A DNA stretch of 64,000 nucleotides, taken from the NCBI GenBank assembly GCA_964477195.1, contig CAYZCX010000002.1, positions 1 to 64,000 on the forward strand. Reading direction: 5' to 3'. Both the position numbers and the translations under genes were made by a program. The stretch comes from JALRBM01 sp964477195 (GTDB lineage Bacteria > Patescibacteriota > Saccharimonadia > Saccharimonadales > Saccharimonadaceae). Shown here in pieces: positions 8,766 to 16,884 of the stretch (position 1 is the first letter of the stretch; every line of letters starts with the position of its first letter). A model generated the notes under the pieces. It saw only the letters and a program-made list of their open reading frames with translations. It made no database searches and was not told the origin of the DNA.

Positions 8766-10336
8766 TTAGCGTCTTCTTGCAGTAATGCAGCGAGGACACC
8801 ATTTGTCCAACCAAAGCCATCCTGAAGCGGATATTCACCGCCGCCGCCAAGTCCGCTTGTATCTTCGACATTGTATTTTTCGATGAGTTTGTGCTTGGCA
8901 GTAAATACCTTGACGTTTGTCTTGATCCATCGGTTTTTGATCTCGTTTGCTAGTGAATGATAGCCGTAGTTGCGAAGCCCTTCTATTGCCACCCAATGGA
9001 GTGGCGCCCATCCGTTTGGCGCGTCCCATTGCTGACCGTTACTATTAGGGGTTGCGACAAGCCCACCTTGTTTCAAGAAAACTTCTTCAATCTTCTTTGC
9101 GACATCTGCTGCCTGTTTCGTCGAAGCGATATTGGCGTATAACGGGAAAACACCGGCAAGGCTCAACTGGCCCGTAGGTTTGCCGTGGTGGAAGTTATAG
9201 TCCGCATAAAAGCCAGCCTTTTTATCCCAACAATACTCATTGATTGCTTTTGCGCGACGCTCAGCCTGGGACTGGTATCTGCGCACGGTAAGTGGCTGAC
9301 GAAGCATCTGGTAAGCTTCGGCAAGCGTCATTTCGAGCTGATAGAGTAGTGCGTTGAGATCAACGGGAACAATGTCTGCCGTATGAATTGTTCGGATATC
9401 GTTTGGGTCGAGGAACCACCTGGAGCTGAAGTCCCATCCCGATTCGGCGGCAGCTCGAAGGTGAAGATATAGTCGATCCGCCTGACGGTCAGCGGCACCC
9501 TGAGCAGTCTCCATGTCTTCGCGGAGAGATTCTGGTCGTGGAGTGGTTTTGTTATCATAATAGCGATTGAGGAGGGTCCCATTTGGCATTTCGACAACCC
9601 GAGCATAGGCCTTGTGTTCCGTGGGGCCTAGCTTAGTGCGACCTTTCATCCAAAATCGATGCTCCAAAAGAAGATATGGAAGATATTCGATCAGCACTCG
9701 TTTCCCTTTATGGCGAGCCAACAACCGTATCATATGAGAAAAGAAAGGTGGCTGTGAGCGACTCAAAAAATACGTTCGATTGGCCGTCGGGATAAATCCG
9801 AATTTACGAATCATATAACAATAATTCTTGATCATTCCTTCGACCATGTCCCATCGCTCATCGGCAGCGAGACCTAGCATAATAAAATAACTATCCCAAT
9901 AAAACTGCTCGCTAAATCGTCCGCCAGGGACAACATACGCGTTAGGAAGCGCAATCAGCGAACCGCGATCTCGTCGATTCCTCCGCTCAAGCCCGTCCCA
10001 AAGCGCACTGATATGCTCAGAAATAGTGGCTTTGGGATCGGTTTTGAATTCCTCTTTATCTTTGTGTGGCGCAAATTCATAAAAATGACGCGACACAAAC
10101 TCTTGAAGGTTGAAATTTGGATCCTGCTTTTCGAGTAGGTATTCTTGCTGGATTTGCTTCATACGGCGACGGGGCACAAGATCAACAAACGTCTTACCGT
10201 CACCATATACCCGATGGTGTTGTACATCCGCAAATAAATCACCCAGCGCCTCATCAGGACTTTTTGCCGTGGGCAAAAGACCGCCGACCGTGCTGACGAG
10301 AGTGGATTTAAGTTTATTTTCGCCGGGAATCTTCAT
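8762..10336 (-). CDS. Alpha,alpha-trehalase (GH37)
   Basis: Hydrolyses trehalose to two glucoses. Both GH37 signatures are present: PGGRFSEQFYWDSY (about 137-150) and QWDAPNGWAP near residue 450, plus the glycine-rich GGGGEYPLQDGFGWTNG at the C-terminus. There is no signal peptide, so it is probably cytoplasmic (TreF-like). The frame opens at TTG 10339, but ATG 10336 is the better start; TATACT lies 11 nt upstream. It suggests uptake of host or environmental trehalose, or recycling of internal trehalose. Confidence 0.92.
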   Translation of the reverse strand: MKIPGENKLKSTLVSTVGGLLPTAKSPDEALGDLFADVQHHRVYGDGKTFVDLVPRRRMKQIQQEYLLEKQDPNFNLQEFVSRHFYEFAPHKDKEEFKTDPKATISEHISALWDGLERRNRRDRGSLIALPNAYVVPGGRFSEQFYWDSYFIMLGLAADERWDMVEGMIKNYCYMIRKFGFIPTANRTYFLSRSQPPFFSHMIRLLARHKGKRVLIEYLPYLLLEHRFWMKGRTKLGPTEHKAYARVVEMPNGTLLNRYYDNKTTPRPESLREDMETAQGAADRQADRLYLHLRAAAESGWDFSSRWFLDPNDIRTIHTADIVPVDLNALLYQLEMTLAEAYQMLRQPLTVRRYQSQAERRAKAINEYCWDKKAGFYADYNFHHGKPTGQLSLAGVFPLYANIASTKQAADVAKKIEEVFLKQGGLVATPNSNGQQWDAPNGWAPLHWVAIEGLRNYGYHSLANEIKNRWIKTNVKVFTAKHKLIEKYNVEDTSGLGGGGEYPLQDGFGWTNGVLAALLQEDAN

Positions 10337-10400
10337 CAATGTTTACCAGTATACGAGGTGTTCCCAAGTGATTCAAGGATATGAAGAGTTTAAATTTTTA

Positions 10401-10841
10401 TTAACTCAATATATCAACATGCGCACTCCGGTCAACGCACCACTTGTAGACAAGTTGCTCCGAAATAACCGCACTATCTTTGAATGTTTTGGGATCGATG
10501 AACGCCACTTCGTCGGCATCCGCGCCTTTGCCGTACGCAAATCCTGTGGGCAAATCGAGTTCGTACACCACCCACAATATCCACGCTTGCTTGCTTTTGA
10601 CAAAGCGCGGATTTGTGCCAATTATCCGCGCTTGAAATTGCTCGGTAATCAGCGCTTCTTCGTATATTTCGCGGGTCAGCGCCTCCTCTGCGGTTTCATT
10701 GTGGTCCATACCACCGCCCGGCAGACTCCAACTGCCTCCATCTTCTCTGACGAGCAATACTTCGCCCGCCTGGTTACGAATTATTGCTTTGATTGACACC
10801 CGATAAAATGCCTCCGGGTAGTTGCCTTGGGGGATTGTCAT
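10401..10841 (-). CDS. NUDIX hydrolase
   Basis: Cleaves nucleoside-diphosphate-linked substrates; housecleaning of damaged or excess nucleotides is typical. The Nudix box is GGGMDHNETAEEALTREI followed by YEEALI; the usual glycine after EE is alanine, a tolerated deviation. 146 residues, single domain. AAGGAG precedes the ATG at good spacing. It follows typA on the same strand, but a terminator separates them. Confidence 0.88.
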   Translation of the reverse strand: MTIPQGNYPEAFYRVSIKAIIRNQAGEVLLVREDGGSWSLPGGGMDHNETAEEALTREIYEEALITEQFQARIIGTNPRFVKSKQAWILWVVYELDLPTGFAYGKGADADEVAFIDPKTFKDSAVISEQLVYKWCVDRSAHVDILS

Positions 10842-10858
10842 AGTGTTATCTCCTTTCC

Positions 10859-10884
10859 AAAAAGAGCCATCCCGAGCCCTTTTT
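10859..10884 (-). terminator. Intrinsic terminator of typA
   Basis: On the minus strand AAAAAGGGCT and GGCTCTTTTT form a 10-bp stem (three G-U) around a 6-nt loop and end in U5. It lies between typA and the NUDIX gene. Confidence 0.75.
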
Positions 10885-10895
10885 GACCGGAGTAA

Positions 10896-12719
10896 TTACT
10901 GTTTTGCGGCGCGTTTTCGCTGGTTTGGATCGAGGTATCGCTTGCGAAGACGGAGAGATTTTGGCGTCACTTCGAGGAGCTCATCATCTTCGATAAAGTC
11001 AATACACTGCTCAAGTGATAGTTCGGTAAATGGCGTTAGCTGTACGGTACCATCACTGCTACTGCTGCGCATATTCGTAAGATGTTTTGCCTTACAGACG
11101 TTGATATCAAGGTCATCATGTCGATTATACAGACCAACAACCATTCCTTGATAGACCTGCACACCAGGACCAACAAACAGTTCGCCGCGAGATTCGGCCG
11201 TCTGAAGTGCATACGGAGTTGTCACACCTGCCTCAAATGCTACAAGTGCACCATTTCGGGTTTTCTGCAGCTTTGAGCCGAGCGGCTGATATCCGTGAGG
11301 TAAGCTATTCATAATAACTGTTCCCTTGGTAGCCGTAAGCAAGAGGTTGCGAAGTCCGATCATCGCGCGAGTTGGCAAAATATATGTGGTACGAGACGTG
11401 CCGCTACTGGTTTGCTCTTGTTTTTGCAGCTCTGCTCGACGAACGCCCAACTCTTGGCTCACAGCACCGAGAAATTCTGGTGCAACCTCGATAAGGAGCT
11501 CTTCGACAGGTTCTTTTGTCACACCGTCTTCTTCGATAGTGACAACCTGGGGACGACCAACTTCAAATTCATAGCCTTCCCGGCGGAGCGTTTCAATCAA
11601 CACCGAAAGGTGAAGCTCACCACGTCCGGATACGACAAAACCGATACCGTCTTCTTTGACGCGAAGGCTGACGTTTGTCTCAAGTTCTTTTTTGAGTCGG
11701 TCGCCAATCTGGCGCGAAGTGTTGAATTCACCCTCTTTTCCCTTCATCGGGCTGGTGTTTGGACCCAGATACATGCTGAGCGTCGGTGCCTCAATATCGA
11801 TAACAGGAAGTGCTTCAGGATTTTCACGATCAGCAATCGTTTCACCGATGTGTGCCTCTGCAACACCAGTGAGCGCAACGATGTCACCTGCGATTGCGCT
11901 ATCGACTTCTTCACGAGCCAAGCCGCGATACCCAAAAATTTTCTCTATTTTTCCGTTAATCTGCATGCCATCGCGCTTGATAAGGGTAATCTGCTGATTT
12001 CGACTTACGTTACCCCGTGAAATACGGCCAATCGCATACTTACCAAGGAAAGAATCGTACTGAAGAGAGGTCACGAGAAGCTGCAGGGGCTTATCTGCTT
12101 CGACCGTCGGTGCCGGAATATCGCTGATAATTGCATCAAAAATAGGCGCAAGATCCGCATGCTCCGATGGGTTATCGGGCAACTCTTTCCATGACTTTCC
12201 ATCGCGACCAATCGCAAAGTAAACAGGATAATGCAGCTGACTATCGTCGACAGCGAGTTCCAAGAAAAGGTCTGACACTTCATCAATAACCTCGTCAATC
12301 CGACGAGATGGTTTGTCAATTTTATTGATGACAACCACAGGCTTCAGCCCAAGTTCAAGCGCTTTTGAAAGCACGAACTTTGTCTGTGGCATAGGACCTT
12401 CCTGGGCGTCAACAATAAGAAGCACGCCGTCGGCCATATTGAGAGTTCGCTCTACCTCGCCACTAAAGTCCGCATGGCCTGGCGTATCGATAATATTAAT
12501 CTTGTAATCGCCATGATAGATTGATGTCTGCTTAGCAGTGATAGTGATGCCACGAGCACGCTCTTGATCACCACTATCCATGATAAGTTCTTGGCTCATT
12601 TCAGCTTGGTTGTCGCGAAATGTCTTGCTCTGCTTTAAAAGACCATCAACAAGTGTTGTTTTTCCGTGGTCCACGTGCGCAATAATTGCGATATTTCGAA
12701 TAAAATCAGTTTTTAACAT
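10896..12719 (-). CDS. typA: TypA/BipA ribosome-associated GTPase
   Basis: A translational GTPase important for ribosome assembly at low temperature and under stress. Seen: G1 AHVDHGKTT, G2 RARGITITAK, G3 DTPGHADF, G4 NKID, then the EF-G-like domains and the TypA C-terminal domain. 607 residues from ATG 12719 matches the family; the open frame runs 71 codons further upstream, but that part has no similarity to TypA. The leader contains a hairpin with a U-run directly before the start. Confidence 0.95.
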   Translation of the reverse strand: MLKTDFIRNIAIIAHVDHGKTTLVDGLLKQSKTFRDNQAEMSQELIMDSGDQERARGITITAKQTSIYHGDYKINIIDTPGHADFSGEVERTLNMADGVLLIVDAQEGPMPQTKFVLSKALELGLKPVVVINKIDKPSRRIDEVIDEVSDLFLELAVDDSQLHYPVYFAIGRDGKSWKELPDNPSEHADLAPIFDAIISDIPAPTVEADKPLQLLVTSLQYDSFLGKYAIGRISRGNVSRNQQITLIKRDGMQINGKIEKIFGYRGLAREEVDSAIAGDIVALTGVAEAHIGETIADRENPEALPVIDIEAPTLSMYLGPNTSPMKGKEGEFNTSRQIGDRLKKELETNVSLRVKEDGIGFVVSGRGELHLSVLIETLRREGYEFEVGRPQVVTIEEDGVTKEPVEELLIEVAPEFLGAVSQELGVRRAELQKQEQTSSGTSRTTYILPTRAMIGLRNLLLTATKGTVIMNSLPHGYQPLGSKLQKTRNGALVAFEAGVTTPYALQTAESRGELFVGPGVQVYQGMVVGLYNRHDDLDINVCKAKHLTNMRSSSSDGTVQLTPFTELSLEQCIDFIEDDELLEVTPKSLRLRKRYLDPNQRKRAAKQ

Positions 12720-12742
12720 AAAAATAGGCCCCTGGGGGCACC
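12720..12742 (-). promoter_or_regulatory. Terminator-like hairpin in the typA leader
   Basis: Minus strand: AGGTGCCCCCAGGGGCCT followed by ATTTTT and then the ATG. A short GC hairpin plus U-run directly before the start codon could attenuate typA or mask its start. TACAAT further upstream is the likely -10 box. Confidence 0.4.
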
Positions 12743-12783
12743 TCTCTAAAAAAATTGTAGCATATCTCAAAAGATAAGTCCAT

Positions 12784-12839
12784 GAAAGTAGGGGATGCTG
12801 CGACAGTGTAACCTGTCGCTGCACCCCCTCACTACTTTC
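12784..12839 (-). terminator. Long GC-rich hairpin after the 353-aa membrane protein
   Basis: An outer pair GAAAGTA/TACTTTC encloses GGGG-TGC-GCGACAG paired with CTGTCGC-GCA-CCCC, with small bulges. It is a strong, long stem with no proper U-tract on the minus strand, as in most other islands here. Confidence 0.6.
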
Positions 12840-12859
12840 GTCCGTCCGGTCTGACTCGC

Positions 12860-13921
12860 TCAGGTGCCCTTGACGGTCTTCGCGAATCCGTGCTTGAACG
12901 CCGCCACCATGAGCGACTCGTACCGTGCGCACATCAGCACGATCGAACCCGCGATGAGAAGGTAGGCCGTCGAGGCATTGTCCGGGAGGTAGAGGAGCGA
13001 GAACCCACCGGACTGATCTGGCCCATACATCATGATGGTCAGAGCCGACAGGTCGATCGCGGTGTCAACGATGCTGAGAACGATCGCGACGATCGACAGC
13101 ACCTTGAACCGCTCCTTGAGCTTGAGCTTTCCACCGCCGCTCGAACCTTCCCTTTCCTTGCTGACGTAGTACATAACGAACTGTCCCACTGTCAAAACAA
13201 TTGCGATGCCGAGCGCGATGATATTGAGAGCCACCGGGAGCTGCATGTCGGTCCCCAACGACGACTTGAAGAAGAAGTACGTCAGGAACACATCCAGGAT
13301 CAGGACCCCGAGAATCGCAATTCCCCGAGCAGTCTGGCAGAAGAGCTCGTACAGCTGTCCGGCCTTCTTGAAGAACCACAGGAAGATGCCGATCCCCGGC
13401 CAATCGAACGGCGGCTTGACAGCCTTGTCTCGATCGTACATCGGCTTCAGAATCACTTCCTGAAGGAAGCAAATGGCGACGACGAGCGTGGCAATGATCG
13501 TGAAGCCCACCGTGGAGTTATCGGGAGTGACGTTCATCCCCTGCTCCGGGCCATACACCAGGCTCGTGAATCCAGCCAAGTCGATGGCCGAATCCATAAC
13601 CGCGACGAAGAGGCCGAAGAGGATGACCAACCACTCCTCAAACGAGGCGGTCTTCCAGCTGATGCCTCGCACGGTCACAAACAACAGATACTGAAACCCT
13701 GTCGTCGCGATCGAGAAGGCCCACGAGATAACTGTCGAGAGTGAACCCGAGTATATACCCGTGGTGTCGATGTAGTTGGTCATGAACTGGGGACCCAAAG
13801 AAAGATCGATCCCCACGAAAAGGATGGGAATGAAGAAGACACCCATACCCATGAACAACGACACAAGCCCCATCCCGGCGGTGAAAAGCCACCCCGGTTT
13901 ACCTTTACTGTTCGTACTCAT
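12860..13921 (-). CDS. Orphan polytopic membrane protein with internal repeat, 353 aa
   Basis: I do not recognise the family. About eight hydrophobic segments are visible, with a charged loop (about 252-272, KEREGSSGGGKLKLKERF). Two halves share a motif: VMDSAIDLAGFTSLVYGPEQ (about 108-127) and VDTAIDLSALTIMMYGPDQ (about 285-303), so the protein arose by duplication. AAGGGAG precedes the ATG; TTGACT with a weak TATTTG -10 lies upstream. Codon use is more GC-rich than in the flanking core genes. A role as transporter or phage-like membrane protein is possible but unsupported. Confidence 0.7.
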   Translation of the reverse strand: MSTNSKGKPGWLFTAGMGLVSLFMGMGVFFIPILFVGIDLSLGPQFMTNYIDTTGIYSGSLSTVISWAFSIATTGFQYLLFVTVRGISWKTASFEEWLVILFGLFVAVMDSAIDLAGFTSLVYGPEQGMNVTPDNSTVGFTIIATLVVAICFLQEVILKPMYDRDKAVKPPFDWPGIGIFLWFFKKAGQLYELFCQTARGIAILGVLILDVFLTYFFFKSSLGTDMQLPVALNIIALGIAIVLTVGQFVMYYVSKEREGSSGGGKLKLKERFKVLSIVAIVLSIVDTAIDLSALTIMMYGPDQSGGFSLLYLPDNASTAYLLIAGSIVLMCARYESLMVAAFKHGFAKTVKGT

Positions 13922-14008
13922 CCCAATCTCCCTTGGGTAGTCGTTTGGACGAAAGTAACATCTTACAAATACATAATAATATCTATAAAGTCAAGCGTAA
14001 GTTTTTTT

Positions 14009-14048
14009 GTTGCTCTCCTGCGCCTTCTTATAGGCGCAGGAGAGCAAC
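14009..14048. terminator. Perfect 16-bp inverted repeat, no U-tract
   Basis: GTTGCTCTCCTGCGCC, 8-nt loop, GGCGCAGGAGAGCAAC. It lies after the lysozyme-like gene (minus strand) and before the promoter of the membrane-protein gene. On the minus strand an A-run, not a U-run, follows, so it is not a classical intrinsic terminator; it may be a 3'-end stabiliser. Confidence 0.6.
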
Positions 14049-14063
14049 GACGAGCGACCCCGG

Positions 14064-14780
14064 TCAGGGGAAGCGCGACGGATTGTTGTAAGATTCTCTG
14101 GCCAACCCCAATCGTTGTTTGAGAACAGCCTGTCGAATTGCCCGAGAGCTGCCGAGGTTCATGAGGTTCGAGCGCTCGAACTCATTGTGAAACGCAACGA
14201 CGGCGTCTTCCACGGATCCTTGGGCAACTATCATGCTCCACTCGTTCGCGAACTTGCGATACTCAGCCAAGTGGGGCTTTCGAACATGCATCTCGCGATA
14301 CATATAGTCGAGCTGGTAGTCCAGATCGCTGAGCTTCTTCCCCTTCGGGACAGACTTCTCAAGCGCCGTACGACGTCCCTTTGACCACTGACACAGGCCG
14401 TATCCGATCCCACTGCCATATTCCACGACTTTCGGATCGAAGTGTGACTCAGCCTGAATATTGCCCATCACGCCAGATGCTTGCTCGCGAGATAAGCCAT
14501 TGGTCCGGAGAAACTTCCAGACTTCGTCCTTTACCTTCTCTCTTTCGGTCGCGTTTTTTGCTGGATGTGCCGGTGCTGGAGGATCGGCCTCCTGAATATC
14601 GGGAGGATCCGCATCGGTCGCAACTGCTGGGTTACTGAGGTCAAACCTCCACGGAAGGTCTTTTCCCTCATCGTAATGGTTCGTCGCCCATAAAAGACCA
14701 GCAACTAAGGCCAAGACGACCACAGTACAAAAAACTGCTGCGGCGCCACCACTACTACCTGATTCTTCCTCTTCACTCAT
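14064..14780 (-). CDS. Membrane-anchored phage-tail-lysozyme-like murein hydrolase, 238 aa
   Basis: An N-terminal membrane helix (about 14-34) is followed by a Pro/Asp-rich linker (about 50-80) and a lysozyme-like domain: FLRTNGLSREQASGVMGNIQ then AESHFDP and GYGLCQWSKGRR, the pattern of the phage_tail_lysozyme family. It probably acts outside the cell on peptidoglycan. GGAG precedes the ATG (in GGAGGCGCC). The promoter is TTGTAA-N17-TATAAA. GC is higher than in core genes. For an epibiont it could act on the host wall or remodel its own; sequence does not decide. Confidence 0.7.
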   Translation of the reverse strand: MSEEEESGSSGGAAAVFCTVVVLALVAGLLWATNHYDEGKDLPWRFDLSNPAVATDADPPDIQEADPPAPAHPAKNATEREKVKDEVWKFLRTNGLSREQASGVMGNIQAESHFDPKVVEYGSGIGYGLCQWSKGRRTALEKSVPKGKKLSDLDYQLDYMYREMHVRKPHLAEYRKFANEWSMIVAQGSVEDAVVAFHNEFERSNLMNLGSSRAIRQAVLKQRLGLARESYNNPSRFP

Positions 14781-14845
14781 GGCGCCTCCAATAGAATTCG
14801 CATGAACAAAACATCGCCCCCCTATGTCTAGGTGACCTCAGGGCA

Positions 14846-14874
14846 TTTATAACACATAAATCTTATATTTACAA
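14846..14874 (-). promoter_or_regulatory. Promoter of the lysozyme-like gene
   Basis: Minus strand TTGTAA, 17 bases, TATAAA, with the upstream extension ATGTGT. The string ATGTGTTATAA recurs exactly in two other island promoters. Confidence 0.7.
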
Positions 14875-14913
14875 CGAAGGAAGGGCCTTTTCGAGGAGGA
14901 TTCTTGGCCTCAT

Positions 14914-14942
14914 TTGACATAAATATGCATAGATTATACTAT
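14914..14942 (+). promoter_or_regulatory. Promoter of the 255-aa orphan
   Basis: TTGACA, 17 bases, TACTAT: a near-consensus sigma70 promoter. The predicted mRNA start is near 14948, giving a leader of about 50 nt. Confidence 0.75.
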
Positions 14943-14999
14943 ATGTAAGTCTCTACGGAATGACGCAAATGATTCACAACGAGTACCGAGAGGTGAAGC

Positions 15000-15767
15000 G
15001 TGGATACACAAGATGCTTTACGGCAGCACGGCGAGACCCTTTGGAAGCTTGGTGAGCAGCGAGGACTGATCGCCAGACCATCAAGTGGTTTTTGGGCGTA
15101 TGACGCTCAGACGGGCACTGATCTCTTCCTGTGGCGACACGCCAACGGCAGTCTCTGCATCGAAAACGAAAGCGGTGGCCAGAGTTACTGGGTAGGACCC
15201 AGCGGTCATGGCCGCAAGAAATGGGATGAGCACGAGCACGCAGAGGGAAATTCCCTCACTAGCGTGTTCTACCGGGAGGATCGTGTCCCCATGGAAGCGA
15301 TTCGCCTGGTGGAGACCGCGCTTCCCTTTCCTCAGCTGGATAGCCTCCACGGACTCTGGCAAAACGGAAGACTCGAGGGAATCTACCAGACAGCTCGGCC
15401 TGAGTTCGAAGGGAAGGACGTGTATGCTTGCCAAAATTTCGTACTGCAAGGTTGCACGCTCCCGAATCTGTACACCGGAAAAGGCGGTTTCATCGACCTT
15501 GCCCAGTGGTGGAAATGGGTCGACGAGGAAGTCATTACGCTTCTCAATCCCCGAATCATTGCCTGCGACAATCCGGTGTGGTGGAAGGAGCGAAAGGGCG
15601 GCGGCAATCCCGCCATTCTCATCCAAGAGTCCTGGACACGCATTAAGGGCTTCGCCCTTTTCACCTTCTCGGGTCAGCCTGACAGCCGGACTGTCGAAGA
15701 AATGGAGTCCGGCACCGATATCCGAAGGCGCATCAAAAACCTTGAGCAGAACCGCTTGAGCGCCTGA
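15000..15767 (+). CDS. Orphan soluble protein, 255 aa
   Basis: No family recognised. It is a cytoplasmic, Trp-rich protein (for example FIDLAQWWKWVDEE and CDNPVWWKERKGGG) with no signal peptide or membrane segment and a charged C-terminal helix (IRRRIKNLEQNRL). The start is GTG with AGGTGA just upstream; the promoter is near consensus. GC is higher than in core genes. It is the third of four consecutive orphan islands between typA and tRNA-Ala. Confidence 0.65.
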   Translation: MDTQDALRQHGETLWKLGEQRGLIARPSSGFWAYDAQTGTDLFLWRHANGSLCIENESGGQSYWVGPSGHGRKKWDEHEHAEGNSLTSVFYREDRVPMEAIRLVETALPFPQLDSLHGLWQNGRLEGIYQTARPEFEGKDVYACQNFVLQGCTLPNLYTGKGGFIDLAQWWKWVDEEVITLLNPRIIACDNPVWWKERKGGGNPAILIQESWTRIKGFALFTFSGQPDSRTVEEMESGTDIRRRIKNLEQNRLSA

Positions 15768-15785
15768 GTTCGCTCATTTCGCTGA

Positions 15786-15831
15786 GACATACCCCGCATT
15801 GACGCTACGGCTGTCGATGTGGGGTATTGTC
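15786..15831 (+). terminator. Long hairpin after the 255-aa orphan
   Basis: GACATACCCCGCATTGAC pairs with GTCGATGTGGGGTATTGTC with minor bulges. No U-tract follows directly. The 5' arm overlaps sequence that can instead pair with the gene's own 5' leader. Confidence 0.6.
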
Positions 15832-15902
15832 ATATCTATATCTTTAAAACCTCTCATATGATATACAAGAAGTGAGGCCTTGCCCCTTAGCGAGAGGAAG
15901 CC

Positions 15903-16364
15903 ATGACTGACCAGATGCTCATGCATGATAAGCTGGAGCTTTTTCCTGAAGTAGGCGTCTCTTTGGACACATACATGGCTCGAAGACGCGTCACAAGATC
16001 CGTAGCCCTCGATCGGGCATTGCGACTGCTTGGGAGCGTCGACGCCTCTCAGCAGCGAGGTGAAGTAGTACTCCACGTTCCGGGGCATAATGCCCAGCGC
16101 GAACTAAGCGCCTACCAGCCCGTTTTCGGCGAAAGCATCAAGCTCGAAAGGCTAGGCGATGCAATAACCAGCCGCCCTTATCCTGCAGATATTGTACTTC
16201 ACGAGAGAGCACACAATACGCTTAATATATATTGTTCCATCTATACGGTCTCAAAGGCCATTGCAATTTTACGTGCTGTCTTTTTGCTTATTCTGTGCGA
16301 TTACGGGGATTTGTGTGTCAGGAGTGTGTCGGGCAAGATCGAACAGATCGTGCTTGACGACTAA
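15903..16364 (+). CDS. Orphan protein, 153 aa, ribbon-helix-helix-like N-terminus
   Basis: Residues about 18-45 (GVSLDTYMARRRVTRSVALD) look like a short ribbon-helix-helix or other small DNA-binding element; this is inference. The C-terminal third (from about 105) turns hydrophobic and AT-rich (AIAILRAVFLLILCDY), unlike the first two thirds, so the 3' end may be a fusion or frameshift. GAGAGGAAG precedes the ATG. A perfect hairpin follows 13 nt after the stop, which supports this as a real transcript end. Confidence 0.5.
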   Translation: MTDQMLMHDKLELFPEVGVSLDTYMARRRVTRSVALDRALRLLGSVDASQQRGEVVLHVPGHNAQRELSAYQPVFGESIKLERLGDAITSRPYPADIVLHERAHNTLNIYCSIYTVSKAIAILRAVFLLILCDYGDLCVRSVSGKIEQIVLDD

Positions 16365-16376
16365 CTTCGCCTCAAA

Positions 16377-16416
16377 AGAGAGCTCGTAGGTGCGCCACAG
16401 TACCTACGAGCTCTCT
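16377..16416 (+). terminator. Perfect 15-bp hairpin, no U-tract
   Basis: AGAGAGCTCGTAGGT, 10-nt loop, ACCTACGAGCTCTCT. It follows the 153-aa orphan. A smaller hairpin GGTGCC/GGCACC lies at about 16445-16466. Confidence 0.65.
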
Positions 16417-16481
16417 GCTTCACTAATAAATTGTTTATATTATCGGTGCCCTTTTTCAAGGCACCCCGTCACATGTATGGT

Positions 16482-16520
16482 ACTTAAAATACCCCGCCAT
16501 CGCGGCGGGGTATTTTAAGT
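16482..16520 (-). terminator. Terminator downstream of tRNA-Ala
   Basis: ACTTAAAATACCCCGCC, 5-nt loop, GGCGGGGTATTTTAAGT: a perfect 17-bp stem whose lower part gives A/U runs on both strands, so it can work in both directions. Confidence 0.8.
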
Positions 16521-16532
16521 AATGAATACTTT

Positions 16533-16609
16533 TGGTGGAGCATATCGGATTCGAACCGATGACCTCCTCCATGCCATGGAGGCGCGCTAGCCAACTGCGC
16601 CAATGCCCC
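16533..16609 (-). tRNA. tRNA-Ala (GGC)
   Basis: Complete cloverleaf on the minus strand with encoded CCA. The anticodon loop is ATGGCAT (anticodon GGC), the T-loop TTCGAAT, and the acceptor stem pairs with one G-U. TATAGT just upstream is the likely -10 box. Confidence 0.95.
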
Positions 16610-16628
16610 AAACTTTTCATCACTATAG

Positions 16629-16665
16629 CAAAGTCTCGCCTCTTTTTCCAGAGGCGAGACTTTTG
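16629..16665 (-). terminator. Terminator upstream of tRNA-Ala
   Basis: AAAGTCTCGCCTC, 8-nt loop, GAGGCGAGACTTT: a perfect stem with A/T ends. It separates tRNA-Ala from whatever is transcribed from 16.67-16.88 kb on the minus strand. Confidence 0.75.
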
Positions 16666-16667
16666 AA

Positions 16668-16880
16668 TCAAGCTGCTACGCGCCCACCCTGGGGCACGGT
16701 CTTTTGTTTTTCAACTGTTTGTTTTATACGCCAGAGGTACCCCTCGTAAGCGTACCAGCTTGCCTGTATTATGCGCTGCAATATTAAATTTTTCAAGCTT
16801 ATGCTAGCTTGAAATTCAAAATCATGCTTAAATAGTGTTTGTTCAGAAGCATACAGCGATAAGTTAGCGTATCTCTTCAC
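16668..16880 (-). CDS. Possible small protein, 70 aa
   Basis: The frame starts at GTG and encodes a basic protein with a Trp/Tyr-rich middle (SWYAYEGYLWRIKQ). No Shine-Dalgarno sequence and no known family. The strong terminator directly after its stop shows that something is transcribed here on the minus strand; it could be this ORF or a small RNA. Confidence 0.35.
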   Translation of the reverse strand: MKRYANLSLYASEQTLFKHDFEFQASISLKNLILQRIIQASWYAYEGYLWRIKQTVEKQKTVPQGGRVAA

Positions 16881-16884
16881 TTGA

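Noticed and set aside
10896..12932. 71-codon extension at the N-terminus of TypA
   Set aside because: It runs through the typA leader and the tail of the neighbouring gene; TypA proteins begin at the MLKTDF-type start at 12719.
12890..13744. Long plus-strand ORF of 284 aa opposite the membrane-protein gene
   Set aside because: Highly charged, low-complexity translation; it is the antisense shadow of a GC-rich gene and has no ribosome binding site.
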